Source: Lysinibacillus pakistanensis | GTDB taxonomy: Bacteria; Bacillota; Bacilli; Bacillales_A; Planococcaceae | NCBI RefSeq assembly: GCF_030123245.1 | Contig: NZ_CP126101.1 | Location: forward strand, 2,106,501 to 2,170,500 | Direction: 5' to 3' | DNA: 64,000 nt | Shown: positions 26,121-35,338 of the stretch, piece by piece | Numbering within the stretch: position 1 is the first letter of the stretch | Layout: the number at the start of each line of letters is the position of its first letter | The notes under the pieces: generated by a model | What the model saw: the letters and a program-made list of their open reading frames with translations, nothing else | The model's database searches: none | Told to the model about the DNA's origin: nothing | Position numbers and translations under genes: made by a program

Positions 26121-26990
26121 ATGAAGAAAACATCGTTATTGTCAGTATTAGTTGCAGGCGGTATTATTATGACCGGCTGTGGCAGTACAGATGAAGCAAA
26201 AAAAGATGAAAAGCCAAAAACAGAACAAGCAGAGACGGCAAAAGAAGAAGTGGATTTATCTGCAGAACTATCAGCCTATCAAAAGTTTGCTTTAGAGCAG
26301 ATGGATCAATTCCTACTGGAAACTGAAAAATTTGTGAATTTATTTAAAGCGGGCGACATTGAAGGGGCGAAAGCAGCTTATGCACCAGCACGTATGTATT
26401 TCGAGCGTTCTGAGCCAATCGCAGAAAGCTTTGGTGACCTTGACCCACGAATCGACGGTCGTTTAGCCGATATTCAAGAAGAAGGTAAAGGTGAAGAAGA
26501 ATGGACGGGCTATCATAAGCTTGAACATGCACTATGGGTAGAAAATAAAACAGCAGGCTTTGAAGCAATTGCAGATCAATTATTAGCAGATGCAAAGGAA
26601 TTACATGCATTAGTTCAAACAGTTGAAGTGACACCAGATTTAATGATCACTGGTGCTGTTGATTTATTAAATGAGGTTTCAACATCAAAAATCTCTGGTG
26701 AAGAAGAAATCTACTCTCATACTGACCTTTATGACTTTAAGGCTAATATCGAAGGCGCAGAAAAAATCTTTGAAATCCTACGTCCTAAATTAGAGGCGAA
26801 AGACAAAGAGCTAGTAGCAACATTAGATGAAAAATTCAAAGCGGTGGATGACTTATTAGCACAGCATGCAACAGCTGATGGTAGCTTTGTTTCCTATGAG
26901 GAGTTAACGGAGGAAAATACAAAGGCACTTGCGGCAGCTGTTAATCAACTTGGTGAACCATTAAGTCAAATGGGCATTATTTTGGAGTGA
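26121..26990 (+). CDS. efeO: EfeO-type iron-uptake lipoprotein
   Basis: 289 residues. Signal MKKTSLLSVLVAGGIIMTGC ends in a lipobox. The mature part is an imelysin-like (M75) helical domain with GYHKLEHALW, the conserved HxxE motif implicated in iron binding, and DLDPRIDGR. It lacks the N-terminal cupredoxin domain found in enterobacterial EfeO, as is common in Firmicutes. First gene of efeO-efeB-efeU; B. subtilis has the order U-O-B, so this arrangement is permuted. The Fur box upstream shows iron control. Confidence 0.93.
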   Translation: MKKTSLLSVLVAGGIIMTGCGSTDEAKKDEKPKTEQAETAKEEVDLSAELSAYQKFALEQMDQFLLETEKFVNLFKAGDIEGAKAAYAPARMYFERSEPIAESFGDLDPRIDGRLADIQEEGKGEEEWTGYHKLEHALWVENKTAGFEAIADQLLADAKELHALVQTVEVTPDLMITGAVDLLNEVSTSKISGEEEIYSHTDLYDFKANIEGAEKIFEILRPKLEAKDKELVATLDEKFKAVDDLLAQHATADGSFVSYEELTEENTKALAAAVNQLGEPLSQMGIILE

Positions 26991-26996
26991 TATATA

Positions 26997-28256
26997 ATGA
27001 CAGCGTCAAACGATGAAAAATGGATCGATAAAAAAATATCTAGACGTGAAATGTTAAAACTTACAGGTATTGGTGTTGCAGGTGCGGCAATCGGTGCCTC
27101 TGGCTTAGGTGGTGTTATGAAAGTAATGGGCTATGATGTCTTTGAGCCTGTTGCAGACAGCACTACTGTTAGCAATAAAGTTAAATTCTACGGAAAGCAT
27201 CAATCGGGTATCACTACGCCTGTTCAAACTAATATTTATTTTGCTTCTTTGGATGTTTTATTTACATCTAAGAAAGACCTTCAAGAGTTGTTCAAACTAT
27301 GGACACCTCTTGTTGTACGTTTAATGAATGGTGAATTAATGGTTGATTTAACAACGAATACTAGAGTTCCAACAGGCGATACTGGGGAAGCGGATGGCTT
27401 AGATGCTTCCAATTTATCCATTACAATCGGTGCAGGGCCGTCTTTGTTTGAGAAGCTTGGTATCCAGCATCTGAAGCCCGCGGAGTTAAAGGATTTACCA
27501 CATTTCCCGAAAGATCAGCTACAAAAAGAATTTACGGGTGGTGATCTTTGTATTCAAGCCTGTGCAGATGATCCGCAGGTAGCATTCCATGCAGTGCGTA
27601 ATTTAGTACGTGCAGCCTCTGGTAAAGTAGAGATTAAATGGTCGCAGGCAGGCTTTAACTCGTTTCCTGCTGGTGGAGGAACACCACGAAATCTCTTTGC
27701 ATTTAAGGATGGCACTGTGAATCCGGCGATTACAGATGAGAAAGATTTAAATGAGGTTGTTTGGGTTGATAAAGGCTGGCTACAAGGTGGCTCTTATTTA
27801 ATTGCACGTAAAGTACAAATGCACCTTGAAACATGGGATCGTACATCTTTAAAGGATCAGGAAGCAACATTTGGGCGCTATCGTGATAGTGGTGCTCCGT
27901 TTGGAAAAACGAAGGAATTTGATGATTTCGATGTCGAGGCAAAGGATAGTAAGGGTGAATATATTATGCCAGATACATCGCATGTACATTTGGCACGGAA
28001 ATCTGGTGCCCGTATTTTACGTCGCTCTTATTCTTATGCATCAGGTGTTATGTCAAATACTGGTGCACATGATGCAGGGCTAATATTCATTTCTTTTCAA
28101 AAAGACCCAGCACAATTTACAGCCATTCAAAATAGTTTAGGACGAATGGATAAAATGAATGAATACATTACCCATCGAGGCAGTGCTGTGTTTGCATGCT
28201 TCCCTGGTGTACAAAAGGGGAGTTATTTAGGTGAAGCACTTTTTAACGCGCTGTAG
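26997..28256 (+). CDS. efeB: EfeB DyP-type heme peroxidase, Tat-exported
   Basis: 419 residues. The N-terminus has a twin-arginine signal (ISRREMLKLTGIGVAGAAIG), consistent with folded export of a heme enzyme. DyP features: FKDGTVNP with the catalytic Asp of the GxxDG-type motif, and a later RRSYSYASG region near the heme. In B. subtilis the homologue YwbN oxidises Fe(II) for EfeUO uptake and can release iron from heme. It lies 6 bases after efeO, and its end overlaps the efeU start by 26 bases. Confidence 0.95.
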   Translation: MTASNDEKWIDKKISRREMLKLTGIGVAGAAIGASGLGGVMKVMGYDVFEPVADSTTVSNKVKFYGKHQSGITTPVQTNIYFASLDVLFTSKKDLQELFKLWTPLVVRLMNGELMVDLTTNTRVPTGDTGEADGLDASNLSITIGAGPSLFEKLGIQHLKPAELKDLPHFPKDQLQKEFTGGDLCIQACADDPQVAFHAVRNLVRAASGKVEIKWSQAGFNSFPAGGGTPRNLFAFKDGTVNPAITDEKDLNEVVWVDKGWLQGGSYLIARKVQMHLETWDRTSLKDQEATFGRYRDSGAPFGKTKEFDDFDVEAKDSKGEYIMPDTSHVHLARKSGARILRRSYSYASGVMSNTGAHDAGLIFISFQKDPAQFTAIQNSLGRMDKMNEYITHRGSAVFACFPGVQKGSYLGEALFNAL

Positions 28257-29946
28257 TTTGATTATTTGTATAATCCTGTCTTTAGCTGTACCTGTGCAAG
28301 CTGCGCAATCCTATAGTCATTTATATATTGCGATTAGTGATGCACTGATGAATACGAAGCAGGATAATGAAGCTGAGGCAAAGCAGGCACTTGAACAATT
28401 TGCCACAGACTGGGCTAAGGTCACTTCAGAGCAAAAAGAGGCAAAGGCAAAGGTTGATGAGATTCTTTTGCAAGCAACGGAAGCAACTTCAAAAAATGAA
28501 CGTTTGGAGGCACTTTCTGCACTGTCCAATGCACTACGAAACTTAGAAAAACTTGAAAATCCTGTAGACGAAGCGGCACAGCGTGTAGAGTTTGGACAAA
28601 AGATGAAGCCAATCATAGCAGACTTTGAAAAAGCTTTAGCCAGTGGGGACATTCAGGCTATAGATGAAGCCTACAAGGATTTTAATATAAAATGGAATAA
28701 AAGTGAGCGACCAGTACGTGAGCAAAGTATTGCGATGTATGGGCAAATTGAAACACAAATGGCATTTCTGCGTATCTCTATTTCTGCTGAAGAGCCTGAT
28801 ATTAATCTAATGCAATCTCAATTTGCAGATTTAAAGCAAACGATTAATGATTTTGTGGCAGGCAAAGAAACAGCGGAAGTAGTAGAAGGAGAATTTTCTT
28901 TGGCTACATTAATTGCTTATATTGATGAAGCTAATGATTTCATTGAAGCCGGGGATTTTAAGGCAGCTTCTGAGAAAATTCGTGAATTTATTACAGTATG
29001 GCCAAGTATTGAAATAGAAATCTCAACAAGAAATGGTAGTCTTTATACGAAAATTGAAAGTGATATGCCCATTATTGCGAGTGATTTATTAAAATCCTCT
29101 GTTGATAAAGAAGCCATTACAAAAAAGTTAGAAAATTTCCGTACCGAAATCGAGCTTATTCAAGGTGATTCGGATTATACAATATGGGATGCAGCACTAA
29201 TATTGCTTCGCGAAGGACTTGAGGCGCTACTGATTATCTTGGCCTTGGTATCATTCCTAGATAAATCAGGACAAAAGAAGATGCGCAAATGGATTTATGT
29301 TGGAACATTTGTTGGTATCCTGCTGTCTGCTGTTGCGGCAATCCTAATGTCAACTATCCTGAACTCAGCAACTATTGATACAAATCGGGAATTAATGGAA
29401 GGCTATGTAGGCTTACTTGCTGCGGCTATGATGATTGGTGTCGGAATCTGGTTGCATAGTAAATCAAGTGTTGCAAGCTGGAATCGCTATATTTCTAAAC
29501 AAATAGGTAGTGCTATTTCCAGTGGCTCTGTCTTTGCCATGGCAACCATTAGCTTCTTATCCGTTTTCCGTGAAGGCGCAGAAACTCTTGTATTTTATGC
29601 AGGGATTGCTCCAAAAATGGAAACCTCACAATTTGTGCTAGGAATTGTGGTCGCTCTTCTTATTTTGGCAATCTTTGCTCTTGTATTATTTAAAGCAAGT
29701 GGAAAAATTCCGATTCATAAATTCTTCGCCGTGGCAACTGTGTTAATTTATGTATTGGCCTTTAAAATTATTGGTGTCAGTCTGCATACGCTCCAATTAA
29801 GAGATACTGTATCAACTACAATTGTAGATGGCTTGCCTGTGGTCAGCATCATAGGATTCTATCCTACGATTGAAACCATGCTTGGACAAGCAATTTTACT
29901 GTTACTAGTTGTAGCAACAATTATTTATAAAAAGAAACAAAAATAA
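28231..29946 (+). CDS. efeU: EfeU (FTR1-family) iron permease with extended external domain
   Basis: 571 residues from a GTG start, with signal-like MKHFLTRCSLIICIILSLAV (GTG read as Met). Residues up to about 315 form a helical external domain. The FTR1 membrane domain follows, with the two iron-passage motifs LLREGLEALLI and VFREGAETLVF. It imports ferric iron delivered by EfeO and EfeB. The long external domain is typical of Firmicute FTR1 proteins. Last gene of the operon; a terminator follows within 10 bases. Confidence 0.95.
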   Translation: MKHFLTRCSLIICIILSLAVPVQAAQSYSHLYIAISDALMNTKQDNEAEAKQALEQFATDWAKVTSEQKEAKAKVDEILLQATEATSKNERLEALSALSNALRNLEKLENPVDEAAQRVEFGQKMKPIIADFEKALASGDIQAIDEAYKDFNIKWNKSERPVREQSIAMYGQIETQMAFLRISISAEEPDINLMQSQFADLKQTINDFVAGKETAEVVEGEFSLATLIAYIDEANDFIEAGDFKAASEKIREFITVWPSIEIEISTRNGSLYTKIESDMPIIASDLLKSSVDKEAITKKLENFRTEIELIQGDSDYTIWDAALILLREGLEALLIILALVSFLDKSGQKKMRKWIYVGTFVGILLSAVAAILMSTILNSATIDTNRELMEGYVGLLAAAMMIGVGIWLHSKSSVASWNRYISKQIGSAISSGSVFAMATISFLSVFREGAETLVFYAGIAPKMETSQFVLGIVVALLILAIFALVLFKASGKIPIHKFFAVATVLIYVLAFKIIGVSLHTLQLRDTVSTTIVDGLPVVSIIGFYPTIETMLGQAILLLLVVATIIYKKKQK

Positions 29947-29953
29947 ATAGTAG

Positions 29954-29988
29954 GGTAGATGAAGGAATACTCGTTCATCTACCTTTTT
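29954..29988 (+). terminator. Terminator of the efe operon
   Basis: GGTAGATGAA / TTCATCTACC stem with a 10-base loop and five T. Confidence 0.88.
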
Positions 29989-29992
29989 CTTA

Positions 29993-30859
29993 TTAATTAA
30001 GCCAATGAGTAGGATGTTTTAAGTGAGAAGGCAATTTTGTCTGCTTATCTCCCTTGGCAGAATTAATCTGCATTTGAGTTAAAAACATAGCTGTAGAAAG
30101 GTCAGCTCCTCGTAAATTAGCATCACGTAAATCAGCACCGATAAAATCGACTACTCGTAGATCAGCCTGCTGAAGATTAGCTGCAATTAGGTAAGCTCCT
30201 CTTAGATCCATAGCACGTAAATCCTTGCCCTTTAAATTTTTGCCCATCCAATCAACCCCTTGATAGCTATACTTTCGAGACGTTTTTCCACCGACTGTTT
30301 TAATAAAGCGTTGACGAATTTCCGTGCTTGTTTCTAGTAATAACATATTAACAGGCATTCTAAAATTAGGAATATCAATTGTTAATAAGGTTGCTGCATC
30401 TAATTCCGTAGCTAATTGAAGTTTTTCTAATTGTTCAAGTAACCTATTATATAACTGAGGGTCAACCGTATAGGATAGTGACTCTGCAGTATAAGCAATC
30501 AATTCAAATAATTGCTCCATAATTGGAAACACTTGAAACATTGTGTCAGCATGTGTAGGATACTGGCGCCAATCCTGTCCATGAAAGGTTGTTTGCGAAA
30601 CCTTTTGCCCTGCCCCTAAGCAATCAAAAACGGTACATCCCTTAAACCCCTTGTCCCTAAGATTACCATGAATTTGGCAGCTAAAGTCAGTTTTTAAGTT
30701 TTGACAGGGGATACCAGCAGGTTTATTCATCGCAAAATCGCTGGAAGCAACAATATTTAAAGCTGTGCAGCATAGTGCAAAACAATTTTGACAATCGGCC
30801 TGAAGATTTTCACGTATCTTTTTTCCAAATGAGTCATCTATTTTTTTTACCTTGGACAT
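29993..30859 (-). CDS. Pentapeptide-repeat protein with Cys-rich N-terminal domain
   Basis: 288 residues. Start MSKVKKIDDSFG with GAGG 9 bases upstream; an in-frame GTG five codons earlier overlaps that site. The N-terminal part has cysteines in CQNCFALCC, C...CQIHG and CTVFDC, spaced like a zinc or iron-sulphur site. The C-terminal third holds pentapeptide repeats (A/L-x-L/F pattern: NLKGKDLRAMDLRGAYLI, then ADLRVVDFIGADLRDANL). Such repeats form a right-handed quadrilateral helix that can mimic DNA. Function unknown. It converges with the efe operon. Confidence 0.8.
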   Translation of the reverse strand: MSKVKKIDDSFGKKIRENLQADCQNCFALCCTALNIVASSDFAMNKPAGIPCQNLKTDFSCQIHGNLRDKGFKGCTVFDCLGAGQKVSQTTFHGQDWRQYPTHADTMFQVFPIMEQLFELIAYTAESLSYTVDPQLYNRLLEQLEKLQLATELDAATLLTIDIPNFRMPVNMLLLETSTEIRQRFIKTVGGKTSRKYSYQGVDWMGKNLKGKDLRAMDLRGAYLIAANLQQADLRVVDFIGADLRDANLRGADLSTAMFLTQMQINSAKGDKQTKLPSHLKHPTHWLN

Positions 30860-31049
30860 CGTTATTTTCCTCACTTATTCATAAACTTATAGATTATTCT
30901 ACCACTATCTTTCTGTCAGCTCTATCAACCATACCCACTTAAACACAGTTTTTTGAAACACATTAGAGATTGTGGTTTTAGGAAGAATGTCTGTTTTGTT
31001 TTACAAGAGAATTTATAGAAAAGATAGTGGTGACTTAAATTGGGTTAAC

Positions 31050-31410
31050 GGAAAAGGATGTCTTGCAATTGCCTTCATTTAGAGGAGCTTGTGATTAGCT
31101 CTTTTTATTCTGTTCGGGATGGTGTTGATAAACAATGTGAAATGATTCAGTACTTACATGATCTTGGGGAATTAGGTCTAATTTTATATTATGTTGGGAT
31201 TGTTTTACCTGAAATCCCAGAGTGCTGCAATTAGCAGATGCCCAGGATTTTATCATTATTTGCATGCCAAAAAATGATTATTCTCTTCGTTATAACGAGG
31301 TAATCTATGAAGTCATGGAAGCGATCGTTCATAATCAGAAAGTGAATGATCATTTTGTAAAGGAAACATTAGAAAAGGTTCCTTACTACCAGAGCATTTA
31401 CAGAGTGTAG
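31050..31410 (+). pseudogene. Fragment of a PucR-type transcriptional regulator
   Basis: Two frames together read LEELVISSFYSVRDGVDKQ...EIPE then, after a shift near 31222, LQLADAQDFIIICMPKNDYS and YNEVIYEVMEAIVHN. This matches the N-terminal PucR domain (ELVITTGYS...LELADxxxFPLI...Y..VI.EVMEAI). The helix-turn-helix end is missing and a frameshift is present, so it is not functional. PucR regulators often control purine or hydantoin catabolism; a hydantoinase fragment lies 5.5 kb away. Confidence 0.7.
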
Positions 31411-31428
31411 AAATTACCCTCAAAAATG

Positions 31429-31580
31429 TTATCCTATATGTTTTGTTTCACCGCACAGTGTTGCAGCGTTTACTTCCATGAGCGCTTTCAATGCTGCTTT
31501 TTCTATTTTAAAGCCGCTTTTTTTCTTCTCCCAACGCTTTCCGGTAGAATCATAATACTTATGCCGAAACATCCATAACT
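31429..31580 (-). pseudogene. N-terminal fragment of a tyrosine-type integrase
   Basis: The minus strand reads WMFRHKYYDSTGKRWEKKKS followed by GFKIEKAALKALMEV...LCGE, the AP2-like arm-binding domain of phage and ICE integrases. No catalytic domain follows; the frame stops after about 50 codons. It indicates a past integration event in this region. Confidence 0.55.
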
Positions 31581-31585
31581 TTTCT

Positions 31586-32119
31586 TTAATTAGTTGCCCC
31601 CGTACGTTCTACTTCATCGTAATACATCTCTTGAGGAAGGCATCCAGATTCGCCTCGAAAGCATAACTTTTTTAAGTACGCAATCTCTAATCGGAGCAGC
31701 TCATTTTCACGTTCTAGCTGTTCTTCACGAGACATTGTATTTAGTTGTTTAACAGATTTATTTTTAGTCATAGGTGGCCATTTCTTTGCTTTTTCTTGCA
31801 GGCCTTCTATCCCTTCCTACAAAAATTTACTGTTCCAATTCGCTATTAACGCTATATTATTCATGTTAAATTCAATCGCTGTATCTTGATAAGAAGCACC
31901 TGTTTGTTTCATAAAGTGTAATACATTAAGCTTGAAATAAATAGAGTATGTCTGTTTTGTTACTTTTCTACGTAATCCAACTTCTCCAATTTCTTTATAG
32001 GCACGTACCCAACGCTTTATTTCCGAATGATTTGGTATGTCATGTTTTTTCGCTAACCTAAAGGACCTTTCATATGTTCACACCACATTTATTTTGAATT
32101 CTTCACTGTATTGCGCCAT
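31586..32119 (-). pseudogene. Decayed orfA of an IS3-family (IS150-type) insertion sequence
   Basis: Start MAQYSEEFKINVV then a stop; the next frame gives KHDIPNHSEIKRWVRAYKEI and HFMKQTGASYQDTAIEFNMN, the two helix-turn-helix parts of IS150-type OrfA. A further shift leads to SREEQLERENELLRLEIAYL, the leucine-zipper end. At least two frameshifts, and no orfB (DDE catalytic part) is present, so it is inactive. A CACCCCTAA / TTAGGGGTG dyad at 32128-32160 just upstream may be the element's old end. Confidence 0.75.
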
Positions 32120-32286
32120 ATAAAAAACACCCCTAAAGTTAGATTTTTGACTTAGGGGTGCAGGACCGGATGTTTTTTTTTTAGTTTTCTTCTTTATTTT
32201 TTAAATTTTAAATGAACGTTTTCATATGGTAAATGGGTCTAATTAGTGTAAAACAAATACTTTTCGATAGGAGAATTGAGTTAACA

Positions 32287-33441
32287 ATGAAAAAAACTAT
32301 TAAAAAAACTTGGATGATTGCTTCAGCACTTACTATAGGAATGGCTGTTCTAACGCCACTTCAAGCAGGAGCTGCATCAGCAGAAAAAACAATTGAAGCA
32401 TCAGTTCAAAAGGAACAACAAATTAAAGGGACTATTAAAGATATCTTTCCCTATTATGGAATGAACCTTAAAGGACAAGATGGTAAAAATTATTTTATTA
32501 GTTTCAGTAATTTTTCTACTGAACAACTAGAAAAAATGAGATTGGTAGAGGGACAAGAAATCTCTGTAGAAGGCAATGTTGTAGAAAATCATAATGACTT
32601 CAATACATTTGAAGCTTATAAAAAAGACCTACCTAAAGAGGTAACAAAAGAAGATTTAACAACATTAGAAAAGTTGTTTAATGAAATGAAGAAGATAGAA
32701 AAAGAAACAAATGAAGGTGATTATTCAGTTGAAGAGATAGAAAAGAAACTCGAGAAATGGGATAAAATTTATGACGAAATGTATAAAATTAAAAAGCCAT
32801 ATATATTGGCTAATTGGCAGCCAAAATCATTTGATGAATTTATAGAAGAAGAATATGGATTTAATGAAAGTAACATAGTAATTAAAGAAAACGATAAAAA
32901 ACAGCTTAAAGCTATTTATGAAGAATGGGTAAAGCTTGAAAAAAGCGGTAATGAAGAAAAAGCTAAAGAAAAATATGAAGAGTTTGATAAAATCCTTAAA
33001 CCATATTTGGATGAGCTCTATCCACCACAAACTTTTGAAGAAACTTTAGATGGCCTAGAATCAGAAATTCCTGCTGAAACTTTAGCAAAACTAAAAACAA
33101 TCTTTGAGAATGCTCGAGAAGCAGATAAAGATGGAAATAAAGAATTGTCTGATAAGCTATGGAATGAATTCGATGAAATCCTTGGTCAATTCTATAATCC
33201 CCCAACATTTGAAGAATATATGGCTGACTTTAATTTCGAGGTTAGTGAAACAGATAGCAAGCAATTAAAACAGCTTTATGAAGAAGCCAGAGCACTTAAT
33301 AAAAAAGAGGAGCTTGATAAAGAAGAAGGCAAATGGGAAGAATTTCACAAAATTTTAGAACCATATTTTACAGCAAATAAAAAAATTCTAATCTCAGCTT
33401 CTAAAGTAACGATAAACGGCCAAGAATATCTACCTCAATAG
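32287..33441 (+). CDS. Secreted protein with four acidic helical repeats
   Basis: 384 residues. Start MKKTIKKTWMIASALTIGMA has AGGAGA upstream; the signal is cleaved near QAGAA. Residues about 45-100 look like a small beta domain (KGTIKDIFPYYGMNLKGQDG, EGQEISVEGNVVE), similar in pattern to OB-folds. Then four repeats of 60-70 residues follow, each with a Lys/Glu-rich helix pair and the markers W/Y-EEFDKIL-x-PY and PP-TFEE. A short beta end follows. The repeats suggest a surface or cell-wall spacer. Unusually charged and unrelated to its neighbours. Confidence 0.75.
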   Translation: MKKTIKKTWMIASALTIGMAVLTPLQAGAASAEKTIEASVQKEQQIKGTIKDIFPYYGMNLKGQDGKNYFISFSNFSTEQLEKMRLVEGQEISVEGNVVENHNDFNTFEAYKKDLPKEVTKEDLTTLEKLFNEMKKIEKETNEGDYSVEEIEKKLEKWDKIYDEMYKIKKPYILANWQPKSFDEFIEEEYGFNESNIVIKENDKKQLKAIYEEWVKLEKSGNEEKAKEKYEEFDKILKPYLDELYPPQTFEETLDGLESEIPAETLAKLKTIFENAREADKDGNKELSDKLWNEFDEILGQFYNPPTFEEYMADFNFEVSETDSKQLKQLYEEARALNKKEELDKEEGKWEEFHKILEPYFTANKKILISASKVTINGQEYLPQ

Positions 33442-33573
33442 GTAATGGAATTTGGGGTTGTTCCAAAAGTCATTGAAAATGATTTAGAGATATTCCTTTC
33501 TTATCTCCGCACAATATACCCTCTTTTACTTGGCCATTTGTACTTCTTTTTAACAACAGTTTTATTAACATCT

Positions 33574-33602
33574 GGGAAGGTTTATCTTAGATAAACCTTC
33601 CC
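33574..33602 (+). terminator. Perfect hairpin after the secreted repeat protein
   Basis: GGGAAGGTTTATC / GATAAACCTTCCC, 13-bp perfect stem with a TTA loop. The tail is only CTTTAAGG, so termination may be partly efficient. Confidence 0.55.
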
Positions 33603-33699
33603 TTTAAGGAAAATCAGCTATAACTAATTCCAATTGTATGGTTAATATATACAGGGATCCATAATTTTGTTCTTGTTAAACGTATGTCGTGTTTTAGCT

Positions 33700-33800
33700 T
33701 GATTGTAGGGGCTGGACGACTATTTCGGGTGCAGTTCAAAGCGTTAAAGATGAGACCCCTGAAGCGCTAGCGAACTCCCTTAGGTAAGTGCCTCGGAATT
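33700..33800 (+). other. GC-richer structured island, origin unknown
   Basis: About half G+C in an AT-rich gap. GGG-AGTTC-AGCG can pair with CGCT-GAACT-CCC around a loop carrying AAGATGAGACCCC. I considered the 3' end or guide-type RNA of a lost IS200/IS605 element, an untranslated leader of the MBOAT gene, or other mobile-element debris. None can be proven by eye. Confidence 0.35.
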
Positions 33801-33868
33801 AACCATAAATTGTGGTGAGGAGTCTTAAATTTTGAATATAAAGGAATGGCTATTAGGGAAGTGGTGCA

Positions 33869-35326
33869 ATGCTTTTTAATTCCTTTGAATTTATTTTCTT
33901 GTTTTTACCTATAACATTTATTGTCTATTTTTTATTAAACCGTTGCAGGAACCAGCAAATTGCAATTTATTGGTTAGTACTGAGCTCTTTGCTTTTTTAC
34001 GGCTATTTTAAGTTAACTTATTTAATAATCATCACGATCTCAATAGTTGTAAACTTTGCTTTAAGTCGGGTGATTAATAATACCAATAGTCGTTCGAGAA
34101 AAACGTATATGATTATTGGCGTCATCTTCAATATTTTAATTCTTTGTTACTATAAATATACCGATTTCTTTATTGGTAATATAAATAGTTTATTTGGTAC
34201 AAATTTTGCACTGCTGCACTTATTGCTACCGTTAGGACTTAGTTTTATTACATTCCAACAGATTGCTTTTATTGTTGATAGTTATCGTGATGGAACAGCT
34301 CATTATAAATTTAGTCATTATGCCCTGTTCATTTTGTTTTTCCCGCAGTTAATTGCAGGGCCAATTGTTCAACATGATGAAATGCTTCCACAGTATGATA
34401 CTAAGGGAAATCGTAAAATTATTCATGAACATGTTGCACGAGGTTTATTTATTTTTGCAATTGGTTTAGTCAAGAAGGTTGTTATTGCTGATACGGTTGG
34501 CGTATGGGCGAATGAAGGCTTTGCCAATTATAGTAACTTAAGTTTTATAGAAGCTTGGATTACCTCATTATCATATACAGTGCAACTTTATTATGATTTT
34601 AGTGGGTATTCTGATATGGCGATCGGTTTAGCATTATTATTTAATATTAAACTGCCAGTAAATTTCTACTCTCCTTATAAAGCACGTAATATTCAGGAGT
34701 TTTGGAAAAAGTGGCATATGACGTTGAACCGGTTTTTAACTACATATGTATATTTTCCATTAGGTGGTAGTCATAAAGGGGCTTTTAGAACCTATATAAA
34801 TATATTAATTATTTTCTTCATCAGTGGATTTTGGCATGGTGCAGGATGGAATTTTATTTTATGGGGACTTCTTCATGGCTTTGCGTCTGTTGTTGTGAGA
34901 CTTTTTAGTAGAACAGGTATTAAGCTTCCGTATTTACTTTCGTGGTTTATGACTTTCCAATTTGTTAATATCACTTGGGTATATTTCCGTGCAACAAGTA
35001 TTGAGCAAGCGAATACTATTATAGCCAAAATGTTAACGCCAAACATGGTAGCTATATCTAATTTCTTTACGGAGCCGCACACTAATTTTGTTCAAATGGA
35101 AGCCTTTAATATTTTGGGACTATCATTCAGTAATCCAATAGTGATTGTTGTAGGACTCTTAATTACACTTGTTATTGCATTTACGGCATTAAATTCTATT
35201 CAATTAATGGATAAGATGAAATTTAATTGGGGAGCAATCATTTATACGCAATTTATGATTGCACTAGTACTAGTATCGATTTACTATATGCAAAAAAATA
35301 GTATATTTTTATATTTTAATTTCTAA
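33869..35326 (+). CDS. MBOAT-family O-acyltransferase (AlgI/DltB-like)
   Basis: 485 residues with about eleven membrane helices. Characteristic segments: FNSFEFIFLFLPITFIVYF at the start, LPLGLSFITFQQIAFIVD, QLIAGPIVQHDEM, and FISGFWHGAGWNFILWGLLH, whose last His is the proposed catalytic residue. Members transfer acyl groups across the membrane to wall or exopolysaccharides. The next gene, 12 bases downstream, encodes a membrane-anchored partner of the kind that completes such transfer. The polysaccharide substrate is not encoded nearby. Confidence 0.93.
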   Translation: MLFNSFEFIFLFLPITFIVYFLLNRCRNQQIAIYWLVLSSLLFYGYFKLTYLIIITISIVVNFALSRVINNTNSRSRKTYMIIGVIFNILILCYYKYTDFFIGNINSLFGTNFALLHLLLPLGLSFITFQQIAFIVDSYRDGTAHYKFSHYALFILFFPQLIAGPIVQHDEMLPQYDTKGNRKIIHEHVARGLFIFAIGLVKKVVIADTVGVWANEGFANYSNLSFIEAWITSLSYTVQLYYDFSGYSDMAIGLALLFNIKLPVNFYSPYKARNIQEFWKKWHMTLNRFLTTYVYFPLGGSHKGAFRTYINILIIFFISGFWHGAGWNFILWGLLHGFASVVVRLFSRTGIKLPYLLSWFMTFQFVNITWVYFRATSIEQANTIIAKMLTPNMVAISNFFTEPHTNFVQMEAFNILGLSFSNPIVIVVGLLITLVIAFTALNSIQLMDKMKFNWGAIIYTQFMIALVLVSIYYMQKNSIFLYFNF

Positions 35327-35338
35327 ATATAGGTGTGA

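Noticed and set aside
31222..31410. 62-codon frame as an independent gene
   Set aside because: It is the shifted second half of a PucR domain; the first half is in the adjoining frame.
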